Assembly (NCBI RefSeq): GCF_003473485.1
Contig: NC_053046.1
Coordinates: 14,952,001-15,016,000 of the forward strand
DNA: 64,000 bases
Direction of reading: 5' to 3'
Source of the DNA: Medicago truncatula
Lineage: Eukaryota; Streptophyta; Magnoliopsida; Fabales; Fabaceae
Position numbers and translations under genes: made by a program. The notes under the pieces are model-generated. The model was given only the letters and a program-made list of their open reading frames with translations. It searched no databases and was not told where the DNA came from. The number at the start of each line of letters is the position of its first letter. Positions within the stretch are counted from its first letter, which is position 1. Of this stretch, positions 35,201-45,464 are shown piece after piece.

Positions 35201-36225
35201 CTTCTCATTGTAGCTGCATGACATGGAAAACTATAAAATCTCAAAACATGCCATAGTAATGATAATCGTATGTAAACATATCCTTTGTTCTCTAAAGCTA
35301 GCATAATTTAATGTTCATAAAATCAATATCAGAGTACATGAGAAAACTTCAACTAATAATTCATCTCATGCTTTTGTAGGCTGAGAGCTCAGCAATGTCT
35401 GACTTTTCACCGAGTCCATATCAAAAGCCATTGAAATCTGTCAGACCGCCTTTGATTCCATCAGAAGACGAATCTTATAAGCAAGAAGAAGGTCTCTTTG
35501 CATCCATTGGGAAGCTTCTTACCAATGCTGGGGCCTCAGTAGTGGAAATAATGGGTTTCAGGAAAAAACCACAAAGCTATGAATTTCAAAGCCAGCCTTT
35601 ATTCCATCAACCTGAAAGGCAAATAAATGCTTGGCCCGTGCAAGAAAGTTTTGTAATTACAAATGAAGATGAGCCCCCTTCTATTGACCCGAGAACTCCA
35701 ACCCCTAAGAAAACATATCCTTTCATGATTAAAGACACCGAAAAAATGCAACAGTTGTGGCAAGGTCGGGCGCTCTATAATGGATGGGAAGGAGATCTTC
35801 AGCATCAGCAGCAGCAACAACAAAAACATGTGTACAATGGATGGGAAGGAGATCTTCATCAGCAGCCGCAGCAACAACAACAGCAACCACAACAAAAACA
35901 TCTGTATAACGGATGGGACGGAGATCTTCAGCAGCAGCCGCAACAAAGACAACAACAACAGCAACCACAACAAAAACATCTGTATAACGGATGGGACGGA
36001 GATCTTCAGCAGCAGCAAAAACATAATTATCGTAATCAGTATCATTCATCGGTTGCTCACACTTACTATGAGCAAAGTCATGAGGAAACCAATGAGATAG
36101 TATTTGGTGCAGTGCAGGAACAGGATGAGAAGGAGTCTGTAGTTATCAAGCCTTTGGATTACGGTGATTCTTTCTATGATCATCATAATATGCGGTCTCG
36201 AATCAGTTATATCCACAAGTACTGA
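32223..36225 (+). CDS. NHL-repeat membrane protein with Gln-rich tail
   Basis: Seven exons join in phase: 32223-32319, 32406-32486, 32898-33074, 33769-33939, 34468-34680, 34763-34860, 35380-36225 (1683 bases, 560 residues, stop TGA 36223-36225). Residues 1-22 are a signal peptide (LTFLLLLLLTNVSAA). Residues 60-246 form NHL beta-propeller blades (GIEPYAVEVLSNGELLILD, HPKGITVDDRGNIYVAD, VIDRGNQAIREIQL). Residues about 247-265 are a transmembrane helix (GIAMLLGAGFFGYMLALL). The tail 280-560 is hydrophilic, with four YNGW(E/D)GDL units set in glutamine runs. This matches the plant NHL-domain family, whose biochemical role is poorly known; a secretory or plasma-membrane protein with a lumenal propeller and cytosolic tail is inferred. 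Introns 2 and 6 hold GTGTC-type dispersed repeats. Confidence 0.93.
32505..32809. repeat. Two GTGTC-rich dispersed repeats in NHL intron 2
   Basis: Two related units (about 32505-32664 and 32665-32809) each contain ACACAAACACCGGACAC- or CATGTATCAGTGTC-like phrases, 'gtcagacaccagata' and end 'tgtt.(g)gtgctacatagatca'. The family recurs at 27558, 34925 and 45876-46775. Confidence 0.75.
34107..34350. mobile_element. MITE-like segment in NHL intron 4
   Basis: Begins GGGTTTGTTTGGATTGACTT and contains several (c)ttataagct / gcttatg alternations ('ccataagctgttttcagctt', 'ataagcacttatgctataag'), a pattern seen in short legume transposons. No complementary right end is visible, so it is truncated or diverged. 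Confidence 0.45.
34925..35085. repeat. GTGTC-rich dispersed repeat in NHL intron 6
   Basis: Runs from 'tatagcactgacacctcaga' to 'gacggtgcttcatagaa'. The ends are inverse (CACTGACA / TG..GTGCTTCATAG), so the family may be a short TIR transposon. Confidence 0.7.
35776..36024 (+). repeat. Coding repeats: YNGW(E/D)GDL plus Gln-rich spacer
   Basis: Units start at 35776, 35833, 35905 and 35983 (spacing 57, 72 and 78 bases), each TA(T/C)AA(T/C)GGATGGGA(A/C)GGAGATCTTCA followed by CAG/CAA/CCG-rich codons. The third and fourth units are the most alike at DNA level. All length changes are multiples of three. Confidence 0.92.
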
Positions 36226-37139
36226 GTATATACAATCAAAAACGTTTGCCGTAATGAATCTCCAATAGGGGAAGTTGAAATCAAGTACAGAAATTATAAT
36301 GATTTCTTTTAAATAGTAGGATTTTATTTTAGTGAGAAGCTGATGATCAGAAAATTATTTGTTTCTTCGGTTTTGCCAAATTTTCAGTCACTCTGGTGTG
36401 TAAACAAATTGAACATTGAGCATAATTTAAAGGCAAGATCAAGAAATTTTGGTACGCTATTCCTTTTGATGGTCATGCTTAAATATTTAGTACTAGTATA
36501 TTATATACCATGAAAAATCTAACATGTTCCTTACAAAAAATCTTCCTCCTTGTTGAAGTATGATACTGAACGTTAAATTCACTCAATAGTAAACGCAATC
36601 CTTGAGTTTGACATTAGATGTTACCGTTTAAATTTACTACAAGTTTTTGATCAATGTATTACGTATTAATGTTGGTACTTAGTACCATTCAAACATGATG
36701 GTTGTTATAACTTTTCTTTTTGGAGCATGTATTATAGTATTTTTTCACTTTCACAAAATTGACTTCTAAATTGTGATGAAAGAATTTTCTTTCGTTTTTG
36801 TAACTATTATTGTTTACATTATATCATTGTTTAAGTGGACCTCTCACTAGTTTTATTTACCGTTTTGCATCTATTCTGAATACAATTAAATTTTTCCGTA
36901 AAAAACAATACAGTTAATTTTGACAAAATTGGTTGTTGAAAATTTTAGTTTAGTAACGTAATTAAAAGCACACTTATAAATTGAACTTCGTGATTTTGCT
37001 AGATATACAAGTTTTTATGTCCCTATATAAAAAAGTCAATATGATAAAAAAATTTAAAACTTGTAAGTATTTTCAAAAAACCAAAATTAATGTGTTTCAA
37101 AAAACCAAAATTAATGTAGTTTTTCTCAATACAATACAA
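36226..37139. other. 3' flank of the NHL gene, no gene seen
   Basis: Probable 3' UTR to about 36450 (TAATTTAAAGG region), then AT-rich intergenic DNA. 37060-37110 repeats 'aaaaaaccaaaattaatgt' twice. Confidence 0.45.
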
Positions 37140-38622
37140 TACAATGAAAGGTCTGAGAAATCCGATTGGCACATTCTGATTGTATGTCAAGAAGCGTTGA
37201 TTGTTGGGAAATGACGGGTCTGTCACAAGTGATTCAGGATTGTTTTGAGCATTTCGGTACAGTAGGAGGCGTTGCAGCTCTGTTACACGTTTCGCGATTG
37301 TTCTGCTACACATTCTGAACTGATAACCATTTCGCAAGCATCATCTGAGCTGCAACGAGAATCAAATGTGAAAAATGCGTGGAATCAGAAGGCGTCATCA
37401 GCGCATCAAATTCTCGTTGCAGCTCAGATGATGCTTGCGAATGGTTATCAGTTCAGAATGTGTAGCAAAGCAATTGCGAAACAGTGAGCAGAAACAATAG
37501 GGCGTCTGGTAATGCAGTGCACGGTGACTTGTAATGTTGATGCCAATTTTTTGACAAGGTATAATCGAACTGGTTAGGTGCATGTATCCGCGACGAAGGA
37601 GTAATTTTTGTGAAGGCAGAGGGTATCATTGTGCTATGTGCATGTCGACAAAGACGGAAAGACACAAGGTTCCAGGTGATTGGGGTGGTGTGTAGCGAGC
37701 AAAAGTTTCGCCAAAGGTGAGGAATTTGGAGAATTTGTAGAGGTTGTCTACCGACTTGGGATAAGCTAAGCACACGTCATGTTCTATGTCTGCTGCAATG
37801 TCCCCTTTGCGCAGAGACTGAGAAATCCAATTGGCACATTCTGTTTGTATGTCAAAAAAGCGCTGATTGTTGGGAAATGACGGGTCTGTCTCAAGTGATT
37901 GAGGATTGTTTTAGGTGTTTCGCACAGAAGGAGAAGTGTTGCAGGATGTTTGTGCGCGAGAGACAGAGGACGTGGTTAGTAAGGTTTTGTCGCTAATATG
38001 AAGTAGTTGGCATAGATAACGCGAAAATGTGTGAACTCAGAAGGCGTCATCAGCGCATCAGATTGTCGTTGCGGCTCAGATGGTGCTTGCAGAGCAATGT
38101 TTATCAGTTTAGAATGTGCAGCAGAGCAATCACGAAACAGTGAGCAGAAACGATATGATTTGTAATGATTGCACCAGTTTTTTGACAAGGTGTAATCGAA
38201 CTGGTTATGGTGCATGTATCCGCGAAGAAGGAGGAATTTTTGTGAGGGCAATGACAGGGTGGTTCAGCCCTGAGCTGCCAATCCATGAAGGTGAAGATGT
38301 TGCTATGTTGAAATGATTTCAATTCAATGAAATCTATGAAATGGGTGCAACAAATGGGTATTTCTAGCATGACTTTTCTTGGTGATTCCCAAGTTCTTGT
38401 TGCTGCAATATATGGCAGAAATGAAGGCCAATCTGAGTTTAATTTTATTGTGAACAGTATTAGATGTCTTTTAAATTTGCATTGTAACTTTGAGGTAAAG
38501 TTTATTCGGAGGGAAGCTAATATGGTTGCTCACAGCCTCACTCGAGCGGCCAATTCTTTCGCTCGAGCGGCGATTATGTTCCTCTTTGTATTAACCCCCT
38601 AATGATGAATGAAATGAGTTAA
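37140..38622 (+). pseudogene. LINE-derived zf-RVT and RNase H sequences, duplicated in tandem
   Basis: Two diverged copies occur in direct order. Copy 1 (about 37140-37640) and copy 2 (about 37795-38602) share 'atgacgggtctgtc', 'cagaaggcgtcatcagcgca' and 'cgaaacagtgagcagaaac'. Copy 2 shows a zinc-finger motif of LINE reverse transcriptases (CPLCAETEKSNWHILFVC at about 37797-37850), then an RNase H-like domain (RTGYGACIREEGGIFVRA at 38190-38250, FLGDSQVLVAAIYG near 38380, and the closing RREANMVAHSLTRAA near 38510-38540). A frame change near 38310 splits the RNase H domain; copy 1 has in-frame stops. Short A-rich sequence follows at 38631. The catalytic RT domain itself is absent. These are remnants of a plant LINE, possibly of a domesticated RNase H-like gene. 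Confidence 0.8.
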
Positions 38623-41249
38623 GTTTGTTTCCTTAAAAAAATAAAGTTACAAATGTAAACACTTAGGTTCAATGATGCGAAAGAGAGAAGACATGGGCAA
38701 ACACCAACCTTAGTTCAGTGATATGAAAGAGCACCTTTATGAAAATAATGAAACAGGTCAGAAGTGGTTGGTTTCGACCATTATGAGATGGTAATGGAAC
38801 ATAAGGCACCACATAATTTCTAATATCTTGATCTTGTCACAACATCTAATATACATTTCTTGGAGATCATCAAGTTTAATGATTTCAGTTGAGAGCAGCT
38901 TGAGTTTGGTGTGCTCAATATCTTCAGAGAAGCAAGGTTTACGAAAAGTTTAAATGTATCACACAACATGAAAAACTTGAATACTCCATGTTGCAGTAGT
39001 TTGCGAAATGGAACAAAAAATGATTAATGATCGTAAAAAGCCATAATAATTGAAGGTGAACAATATGGTAAATAGAGAGGATAAAATGTAGAGTGGATGA
39101 GAAATCCAAAACTAACCTGCAACAATATAGTTTTCTTAATTTTTTGTTAAAGTAAGTTGTGTTAAACTAATCCAAAACTAACCTCTCAAAATAAGTAAGA
39201 TCTATTTAAAGGGTTGACATTTTCTAAGAGATGTTTGTCTGTAATCGATGGTTAAGGATGAACTCCCAACTAATTAAAAGTTAAAAAATCTAAATATTTA
39301 CTACCTGTGCTATAGTTGGTTATTTTATGAAAGGCCGTTTTACTATCACAATCATGGAGATGCTGCCATTTAAAGTTTTAAGTGCTGAAAAGACTAAATA
39401 ATCTCTTGTCAATTGGAAAATCAAAGAATGGTTCATGGTAATGAATTCTGCGACTAGACATTATGTATTGATTCTTGCTTTAAAATAATTTCTGTTAATA
39501 GATGTGATGGGTTTTGTTAATCCTTGGAATTAGACTATGCTTCCTTGGTTGTTCTGCCACAGTATTTTCAGTTTTGTCCTGATTTCGTCCTCCTGCGGAA
39601 AGAATTGGATGTTGCCCTAAATTTCAATATTTTTATATTGGAAATGTTACCAGATTGTGCACACATAAGCTTTGGATGGAACACATGCATCATTCCTGCT
39701 GTTCCATTGTTTCACATTAACCTTACACGCATCATGTCTCAACTTCAATTCACAAATGAAACAGAAAAGGTATAAATAAAGAAAACTTCAATTCACTATC
39801 AAAAGGTTTCTCAACTTAATCACTTGAAAGAATAGACTAGGCACCATCATGAGCTTTAATTCGCCAATCTTCTGAAAAATTCTCTGATTTCTTTTGCTAA
39901 AGACTTTCATGTCTCCCTCACAGAGAAGCTCCATCAAATCTTATACCAGTGATGGACCCAAAGGAATCATGTTTCCTAATGAAGAAATTAGGAAAATCAA
40001 ATAGGGTCCTGTATCATCTGGCTGCCGCAGATTTTACAATTCGCTTTGTGTCAGCTACAGAAGCTTGGGGAGAAACAGTCTTTCATTGCTGCAAATTCCA
40101 TGTTCCCTTTCCATGGCTGATCTTCCTTACCAGTAGAGTCTGTTATCACATGAGTTATAGCTGGCATATGAATTGTTGTTCCAGTGGATTTTCTGACCCT
40201 TGTCAAAGACGGAATGAATTGTTGTAACAGGTTCACAATATTCCAAGATTTCTCATGATTTTTTCCTCACACAGATTTAATTTGTGGTTTCACTTGCAAA
40301 TCAAGAGGTGGTTGAAGGAATGATGGCCAGTAGAACTGCTTGCAGAGGCGTACCTAAGAAGGATGAAGATCGTAAGGGTTTCAGTCAATTAGCACATAAA
40401 CTATGGAGTTATTCATTAAGCATAAACACACAGACTTTTATGTTGTTTTTATAAAATTTGGGTGTTTTTTAAAATTATTTTTCTAAAGTACTTGCATGAT
40501 AATTTTGAATTTGAATTTCTCAAATCCATTTTTTACAAATCAGTTCAAAAAAATTATCTCAGAAAGTCCCAAGTCTTGGAAAATTATTTAACTCATCAAA
40601 TCTTATTTGTTTTCCACATTAGAGATAAAATCATGAGTAATTATGGGGGATGGATAAACATATGCCAACAAGATGATCAAGTACCAAGATGGAAAATTTA
40701 AAGCAGAACATCATAAAATAACCATTATAGAGTTTTGATGATGGGAACAAAATTTGTACTCACATGGTTATGTTGGTGCTCAAAGGGCTGTCTTAACCCC
40801 AGCCGAAGTACAGAGGACTCGTTATTGGCATTCACCCTTCAAGAAACTATACATTCAAGTGCACATTAAACTGCATGTCAACAAGGACAATTTGAAATCA
40901 ATAAAATTGGTATTTACTATTTAAAACATATCTTCTCAAGTTATTTATCACATATCTTTTAAAGCAACACAAATGGTTATAGCCCCAATTTTTTTGTAGT
41001 ATTCAGCCGATGAATTTAAAATACCGAATTTTTAAAACATACAGTGCTATGATATGACCAATGACTGAAGAAATAAAAAAAGCAGCAAGCACTTTACCTT
41101 CCTTTAGATCTGAACAAATTAACTATATAGGCAACCCAGAATCAATAAAACACTTGACCAATCTTCAAGAGAATACTATTATGATAGAGGAAGAAAAGGA
41201 ACATCGTTAAGATGAGGATGAGCGATAAATATAAAAGTGTCAAAATGTA
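38623..41249. other. Intergenic, no gene supported
   Basis: Frames at 39524-39775, 39949-40227 and 40462-40701 have no family features. Any further 3' exon of the NB-LRR gene would lie here, since its last codons contain a strong G|GTATGT donor at about 41275-41280, but I could not identify a matching acceptor and exon. Confidence 0.4.
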
Positions 41250-43950
41250 TTAAGAAAGGTGAGAGATCCAAAACATACCATGAAGATTTTGAATGTGAGA
41301 TATTTTTGGCCAATCCTCGCCTGTTTCCCTTTTACACCGTTTCTCCAACTCAGGACAACCACAAATACTCAAACTCTTAAGAGCAGAAAGGCTTTGAATG
41401 CTCGTCGGAAGACAAATCAACTTCGGACAATCCCGAATTCCTAGTTTTTGAAGTGAACAAAGTTTTCCTAAAGAGTCAGGTAAGGATGTCAAGTTTGGAA
41501 GACACAACAATGATAACGATTGAAGGGAAGTCACGTGTTGTAAGTCCTCACCCAAACCTTCTATTTTTGAGCAGCTCCAAATCGTCAATTCCTTAAGAGA
41601 AGGTAGTTTCCCCAACTGTGGGAGATGTAAACAGCTTTTGCAACTTTTGAGATACATAGACCGTAAATGTATTAAAGAAGAACTAGACATCCATTCTGGG
41701 AAATGGAAACCTGTATATCCTTCCACCCACAATTCTTGAAGTTGTTGGGAATAAGGTTGAAGCACTTCAAGTATCTGCTTCACATTTTCCTGCAATTGGG
41801 ACTCTTCATCCCATGACAACCGCAAATTGTTCACGTGCTTACTCAACATGTTGGCTTCTTTAGCATCTTCTACATTTTTCACTCTCTCAAGGTGTTTGAT
41901 GTGAAACTCATTTACTTTGAAATTTAACTGTCCTAATTCTGCCAAAAGGTTTCCCTTGCCAACTACATACATGCTCAAAGTCCTCAGGGAAGTCAAGTTC
42001 CCTATATTGGGAGGTAAACTTGATAATCTGAAGCAGCCAAACAAATATAGATGTTGTAGAGCTTTCAAGTGTATCAAATTATTAGGCAATATTCGGAGGT
42101 TTCTACAATAGTGTAATTTCAAAATTTGTAAATTCCACAACTTACATAGAGATGCCGGAAGAGTTTCAAATTCACCGACAGAAAGATCCAAGTACCTTAA
42201 AAACTTCAAATGACTGAATGAAGATGGAAATCTTGTAACACATGTCAACTTAAGTACCCGTAAAGAATGAAATTTTAATACATCGAGGTGATACTCGTGA
42301 CAATATAAGCTAGTGTAGGTCCTCAATAATTTGACGTTATACATCAAGATTGAATCTACTTTAGTTGAAGTTCGATTTCCAAATGAGAGATGGCGGATTC
42401 TTTCAAATGTACTAGGCATGTCATCATTTCTTGTAATGCAACACACCTCATCTGAAATTGATTGAGCAAGATCGTGAACAAGATCGTGCATCTTGAAACT
42501 TGTAATTTTGCCAAATACATCTGTCTCAATATCTTGAAAAAATGATCTACAATATAATTCATTCCACACATCATTGTCGATATCTTCTTCGTCCAATATT
42601 TTATTGGACGAAATAAAGCCATTAGCCATCCAAAGCTCAATTAGAAACTGCTTCCTTATTATTGCATCTTTGGGAAATAGTGCACAGAAGGCAAAACATT
42701 GTCTCAGTTTAAGCGGCAAATTCAAGTAACTTAATCTCAACGCAGGCATGGCATAATCTTCATCTTGTAAACTCCATAGTTTGCTTTCCTTCACATAGTG
42801 CCACTCTTTTTCCTCTGTTTTAAAGCGCAAGAGACTTCCTAGTGCTATTGCAGCAAGAGGCGCTCCCCCACACTTCTTTAATATCTCCTTTACTATGACC
42901 GCAAGCTTTGTCCGTTCCTCATTTGATCCAAAAGCTCTTTGTTTAAACAATTCCCAACAATCCTCGTCGGATAACTTCGATATATCATGTGGAGGTATTG
43001 TTCCCATGATTTCTGCTACCTTTGCAAGACGAGTAGTGACCAAAATTGAAGCACCCTTTCCTCCACAAGCCAATACAGATCTCAATCTCTGCCAATTCTC
43101 TTGTTTATCGTCCCAAACGTCATCCAATACAAGCAAAAATCTTTTTCCTTGTAGTAGATGTTGAAGTCTTCTTTGTAGTGGTTCTAGATCCAAATCTTCA
43201 CATGAGTTCTTAGTTTCCGCTTCGATGATTGCTTTAGTCATTCGCTTCAAACTAAAATCTTCTGAAACACACACCCACATTCTGGACTCAGTGTTGGACC
43301 ACCCTTTCATGATTGAAGATAAGTTGGGCAAGTGTTGTTTTCCCAAGTCCGCCTAGACCCACAATTGGACAGACACACAAATCCTCAAGACCAGAAGCTT
43401 CCCTAACCAAAAAATCTACAATTTTATCCTTATCTTCATCTCTTCCATAGACTTGAGGTTGAGAAATGATTGAGGTGGTTTGGCACCAGTCAAGGACTCC
43501 GCTTCTCTTTTCTCTGACTATCTCAGTCAAATGAAACTTGGTCTTTTCTTCAGCTATTTCATCCAACCTCTCTCGTATGCTCTTCATTTTCTTAGCAATT
43601 TTGTAACGAAAAGCAACTTGTTTTGGATGAAGAGATGATACGCAAGAGCTTTGTAGCTTACCATGTAGTCCACCCATGGATCCTCTGTACTCCAACTCCC
43701 GTGCATTGGTGGCACACTCATCCAAGATATCATCGAGGACGTAAGCAGCATCTTTAAGCTTAAGCAACCAAACCTTGACAGCTTTGTCGGTGAATTGTTT
43801 CTCCTCAGCATCTTCAAGTGTTGCCTTGATTGTAGTAATCAAACTTGAAAGATTTTTAAAGTCTTGTTCAAAACCAAGAAATAGGCCGATATTTTTCTGA
43901 ATGAGTGAGGTCAAATTGTCAAGGGCAAGTTCAAGCACAGCTTCAGCCAT
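41250..43950 (-). pseudogene. CC-NB-LRR resistance gene with a frameshift
   Basis: ATG is at 43948-43950. The N-terminal coiled coil (LELALDNLTSLIQKNIGLF; LDDILDECA) leads to the P-loop GLGGLGKTTLAQ. At 43288-43291 the frame is lost: QH is followed by TGA where relatives have QHFES, consistent with loss of two bases. In the next frame the protein resumes (ESRMWVCVSEDFSLKRM) and is open to TAA at 41250: kinase-2 LLVLDDVWDD (Trp typical of the CC class), RNBS-B ILVTTR, GLPL-type CGGAPLAAIALGSLL, RNBS-D CFAFCALFP, MHD (MHDLVHDLA), then roughly 13 leucine-rich repeats. Total about 900 codons and no introns, usual for RGA-type CNLs. These proteins are intracellular immune receptors working as ATP switches. 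As written, the product stops after the P-loop; a strain-specific lesion or an assembly error is possible because the rest is clean. Confidence 0.93.
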
Positions 43951-44860
43951 ATTCTAAGTTGTAACTTGTAAGTCGATCGCAAAATGAAAGTATAGGTTTG
44001 TTTGTATGTCTGAGAAATGAAATGTGGTAGTATCAAGGATTAACAATAAGGATTGGTAGGTATATATGGTAGTAAAATGTTTTGCCTTGACTTGTGAAGT
44101 CAACAAGGGTCCCCCACTGATAATGAGTTATTTTTTGAGTTTTGCTTCAATTACTATACTCGAATTCTTAAACAAGAATCTTTGTTAGTTTATTTTTAAC
44201 GCTAGGTGTTAATGTTTTAACTATTTGTTCAATGTACTAAGTCATTTTTAGTTGTTTTATTATATATTTTGTTGATTAACCATATGTTTTCAATTTTTCA
44301 TGGGAGATGTTCGGACTATTAAAGAATAAAATTCATGATGAAAATAACTATCTTAAATTATTTAACGTTTCCCATTTAATTAGTGTCAATATAATGTGTA
44401 TGAAATATATTCTTAATAATAATTAGTATATATATTGAGTGTGCTGTCTAGACAAAAGTTTGATGGATAAATTTTGATTGAGAAACGCAAGTTTCACATT
44501 TTTTTATTACAAATAAATTAAGCATTTTATACATTTGTTGGAGTATACAAAACTCCTATTTGCACGACCTTTTGCATAAATAAGCCTCAAGCTGTCAGAA
44601 AAGAGACATCTCTACTCAAAAGTGTCGTTGGTAATTTGATAACTAGCAATTATCTCACAAGAGATATGCTTTCAAACATCGGTCAACATGTTTTAGCGAA
44701 AAAATCTTGTGAACATTGATAATTATGTATTTGAATATTTTTATCGGCATAATAAACACATATCTTTTTTCTTAACTTTTTTTTCCTTCATATGTTTTTG
44801 ATTCTATAAGAAAATAATTGATCAGAATAACTAATTCTTTTTTTCCTTTCTTACATAAAA
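43951..44860 (-). other. Promoter side of the NB-LRR gene and AT-rich flank
   Basis: Apart from the TATA and W-box candidates at 44061-44103, nothing specific is seen. AT-rich DNA with no ORF. Confidence 0.4.
44061..44103 (-). promoter_or_regulatory. TATA-like box and inverted W-box cores of the NB-LRR gene
   Basis: TATATAT at 44061-44067 is about 110 bases upstream of the ATG. TTGAC occurs at 44087-44091 on the plus strand and at 44099-44103 on the minus strand, facing each other with a 7-base gap. TTGAC is the core of the W-box bound by WRKY factors, common in immune-receptor promoters. Function is inferred. Confidence 0.45.
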
Positions 44861-44875
44861 CTATTTTTTTTGTCC

Positions 44876-45000
44876 TATGAGCTTAGCTCAATTGATAGAA
44901 ACATTGCATAATTTATGCAGGGACTGAGATTCGAACCCCGGATACCTCATTTCCCCACATTGAATTGTGTAAGCTCTAGCCACTAGGCTACTAGACTTAA
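44876..45000 (+). mobile_element. tRNA-derived SINE
   Basis: GAGCTTAGCTCAATTGATAG (A-box-like) is followed some 50 bases later by GATTCGAACCCC (B box), then 'tctagccactaggctactag' and an A-rich end. This is the shape of a tRNA-like SINE, not a tRNA gene: no acceptor stem pairs and the A-B interval contains foreign sequence. Confidence 0.7.
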
Positions 45001-45464
45001 AAAAAATTGTTTTATACAAAATTACCTTATTATCTTTGTTTACAAAAATAACTTCTTTCTTTATACCATTGAGCAACATTTTCCATTAAGCATTAAGCAT
45101 AACTAACAAAACAATCTCAATTTTACAAAGATATAATCATTTTGATAGTCAACACTGAATTTCATTTCATTTCATTTTTTTATCTAAAAAATTCGGAGTG
45201 AGAAAAGTTAAAATTGTAAAAACGTTACAAAGTAGAAGAAAGAAAGAAAGAAAGAAAAAAAGTGCGGTGGCGTTAAGTTCTTTTCTTCCCCCGAAATTCA
45301 CACAACACAACACTCTCTCCGTATCAGATCCGAATCTCTCCCTCTCTTCTCCGATTCCGATCTCCGATTCCGATCTCCGATTCCGGCGACTCAATTCTCC
45401 GATTCCTTCTCTCCGCAATTCGATCTGATTCAACTTCCCCGGCGAATACACGCAATCATCGATC
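45001..45464 (+). promoter_or_regulatory. Promoter and 5' UTR of the AP-1 gamma gene
   Basis: Contains an (AAAG)n-rich tract at about 45236-45262 and then a CT-rich leader. A 13-base unit CTCCGATTCCGAT is repeated about three times at 45349-45386. No clear TATA box; a TATA-less, CT-rich promoter would suit a housekeeping gene. Confidence 0.5.

Noticed and set aside
35599-36049. Leu- or Val/Ala-rich frames opposite the NHL tail
   Set aside because: They are antisense shadows of CAG/CAA codons in the Gln-rich repeat.
39524-40701. Frames between the LINE remnants and the NB-LRR gene
   Set aside because: No conserved motif, no splice evidence, and composition like the surrounding AT-rich DNA.
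44876-45000. Possible tRNA gene
   Set aside because: It has Pol III boxes but no acceptor stem or correct loop spacing, and a SINE-like 3' extension.
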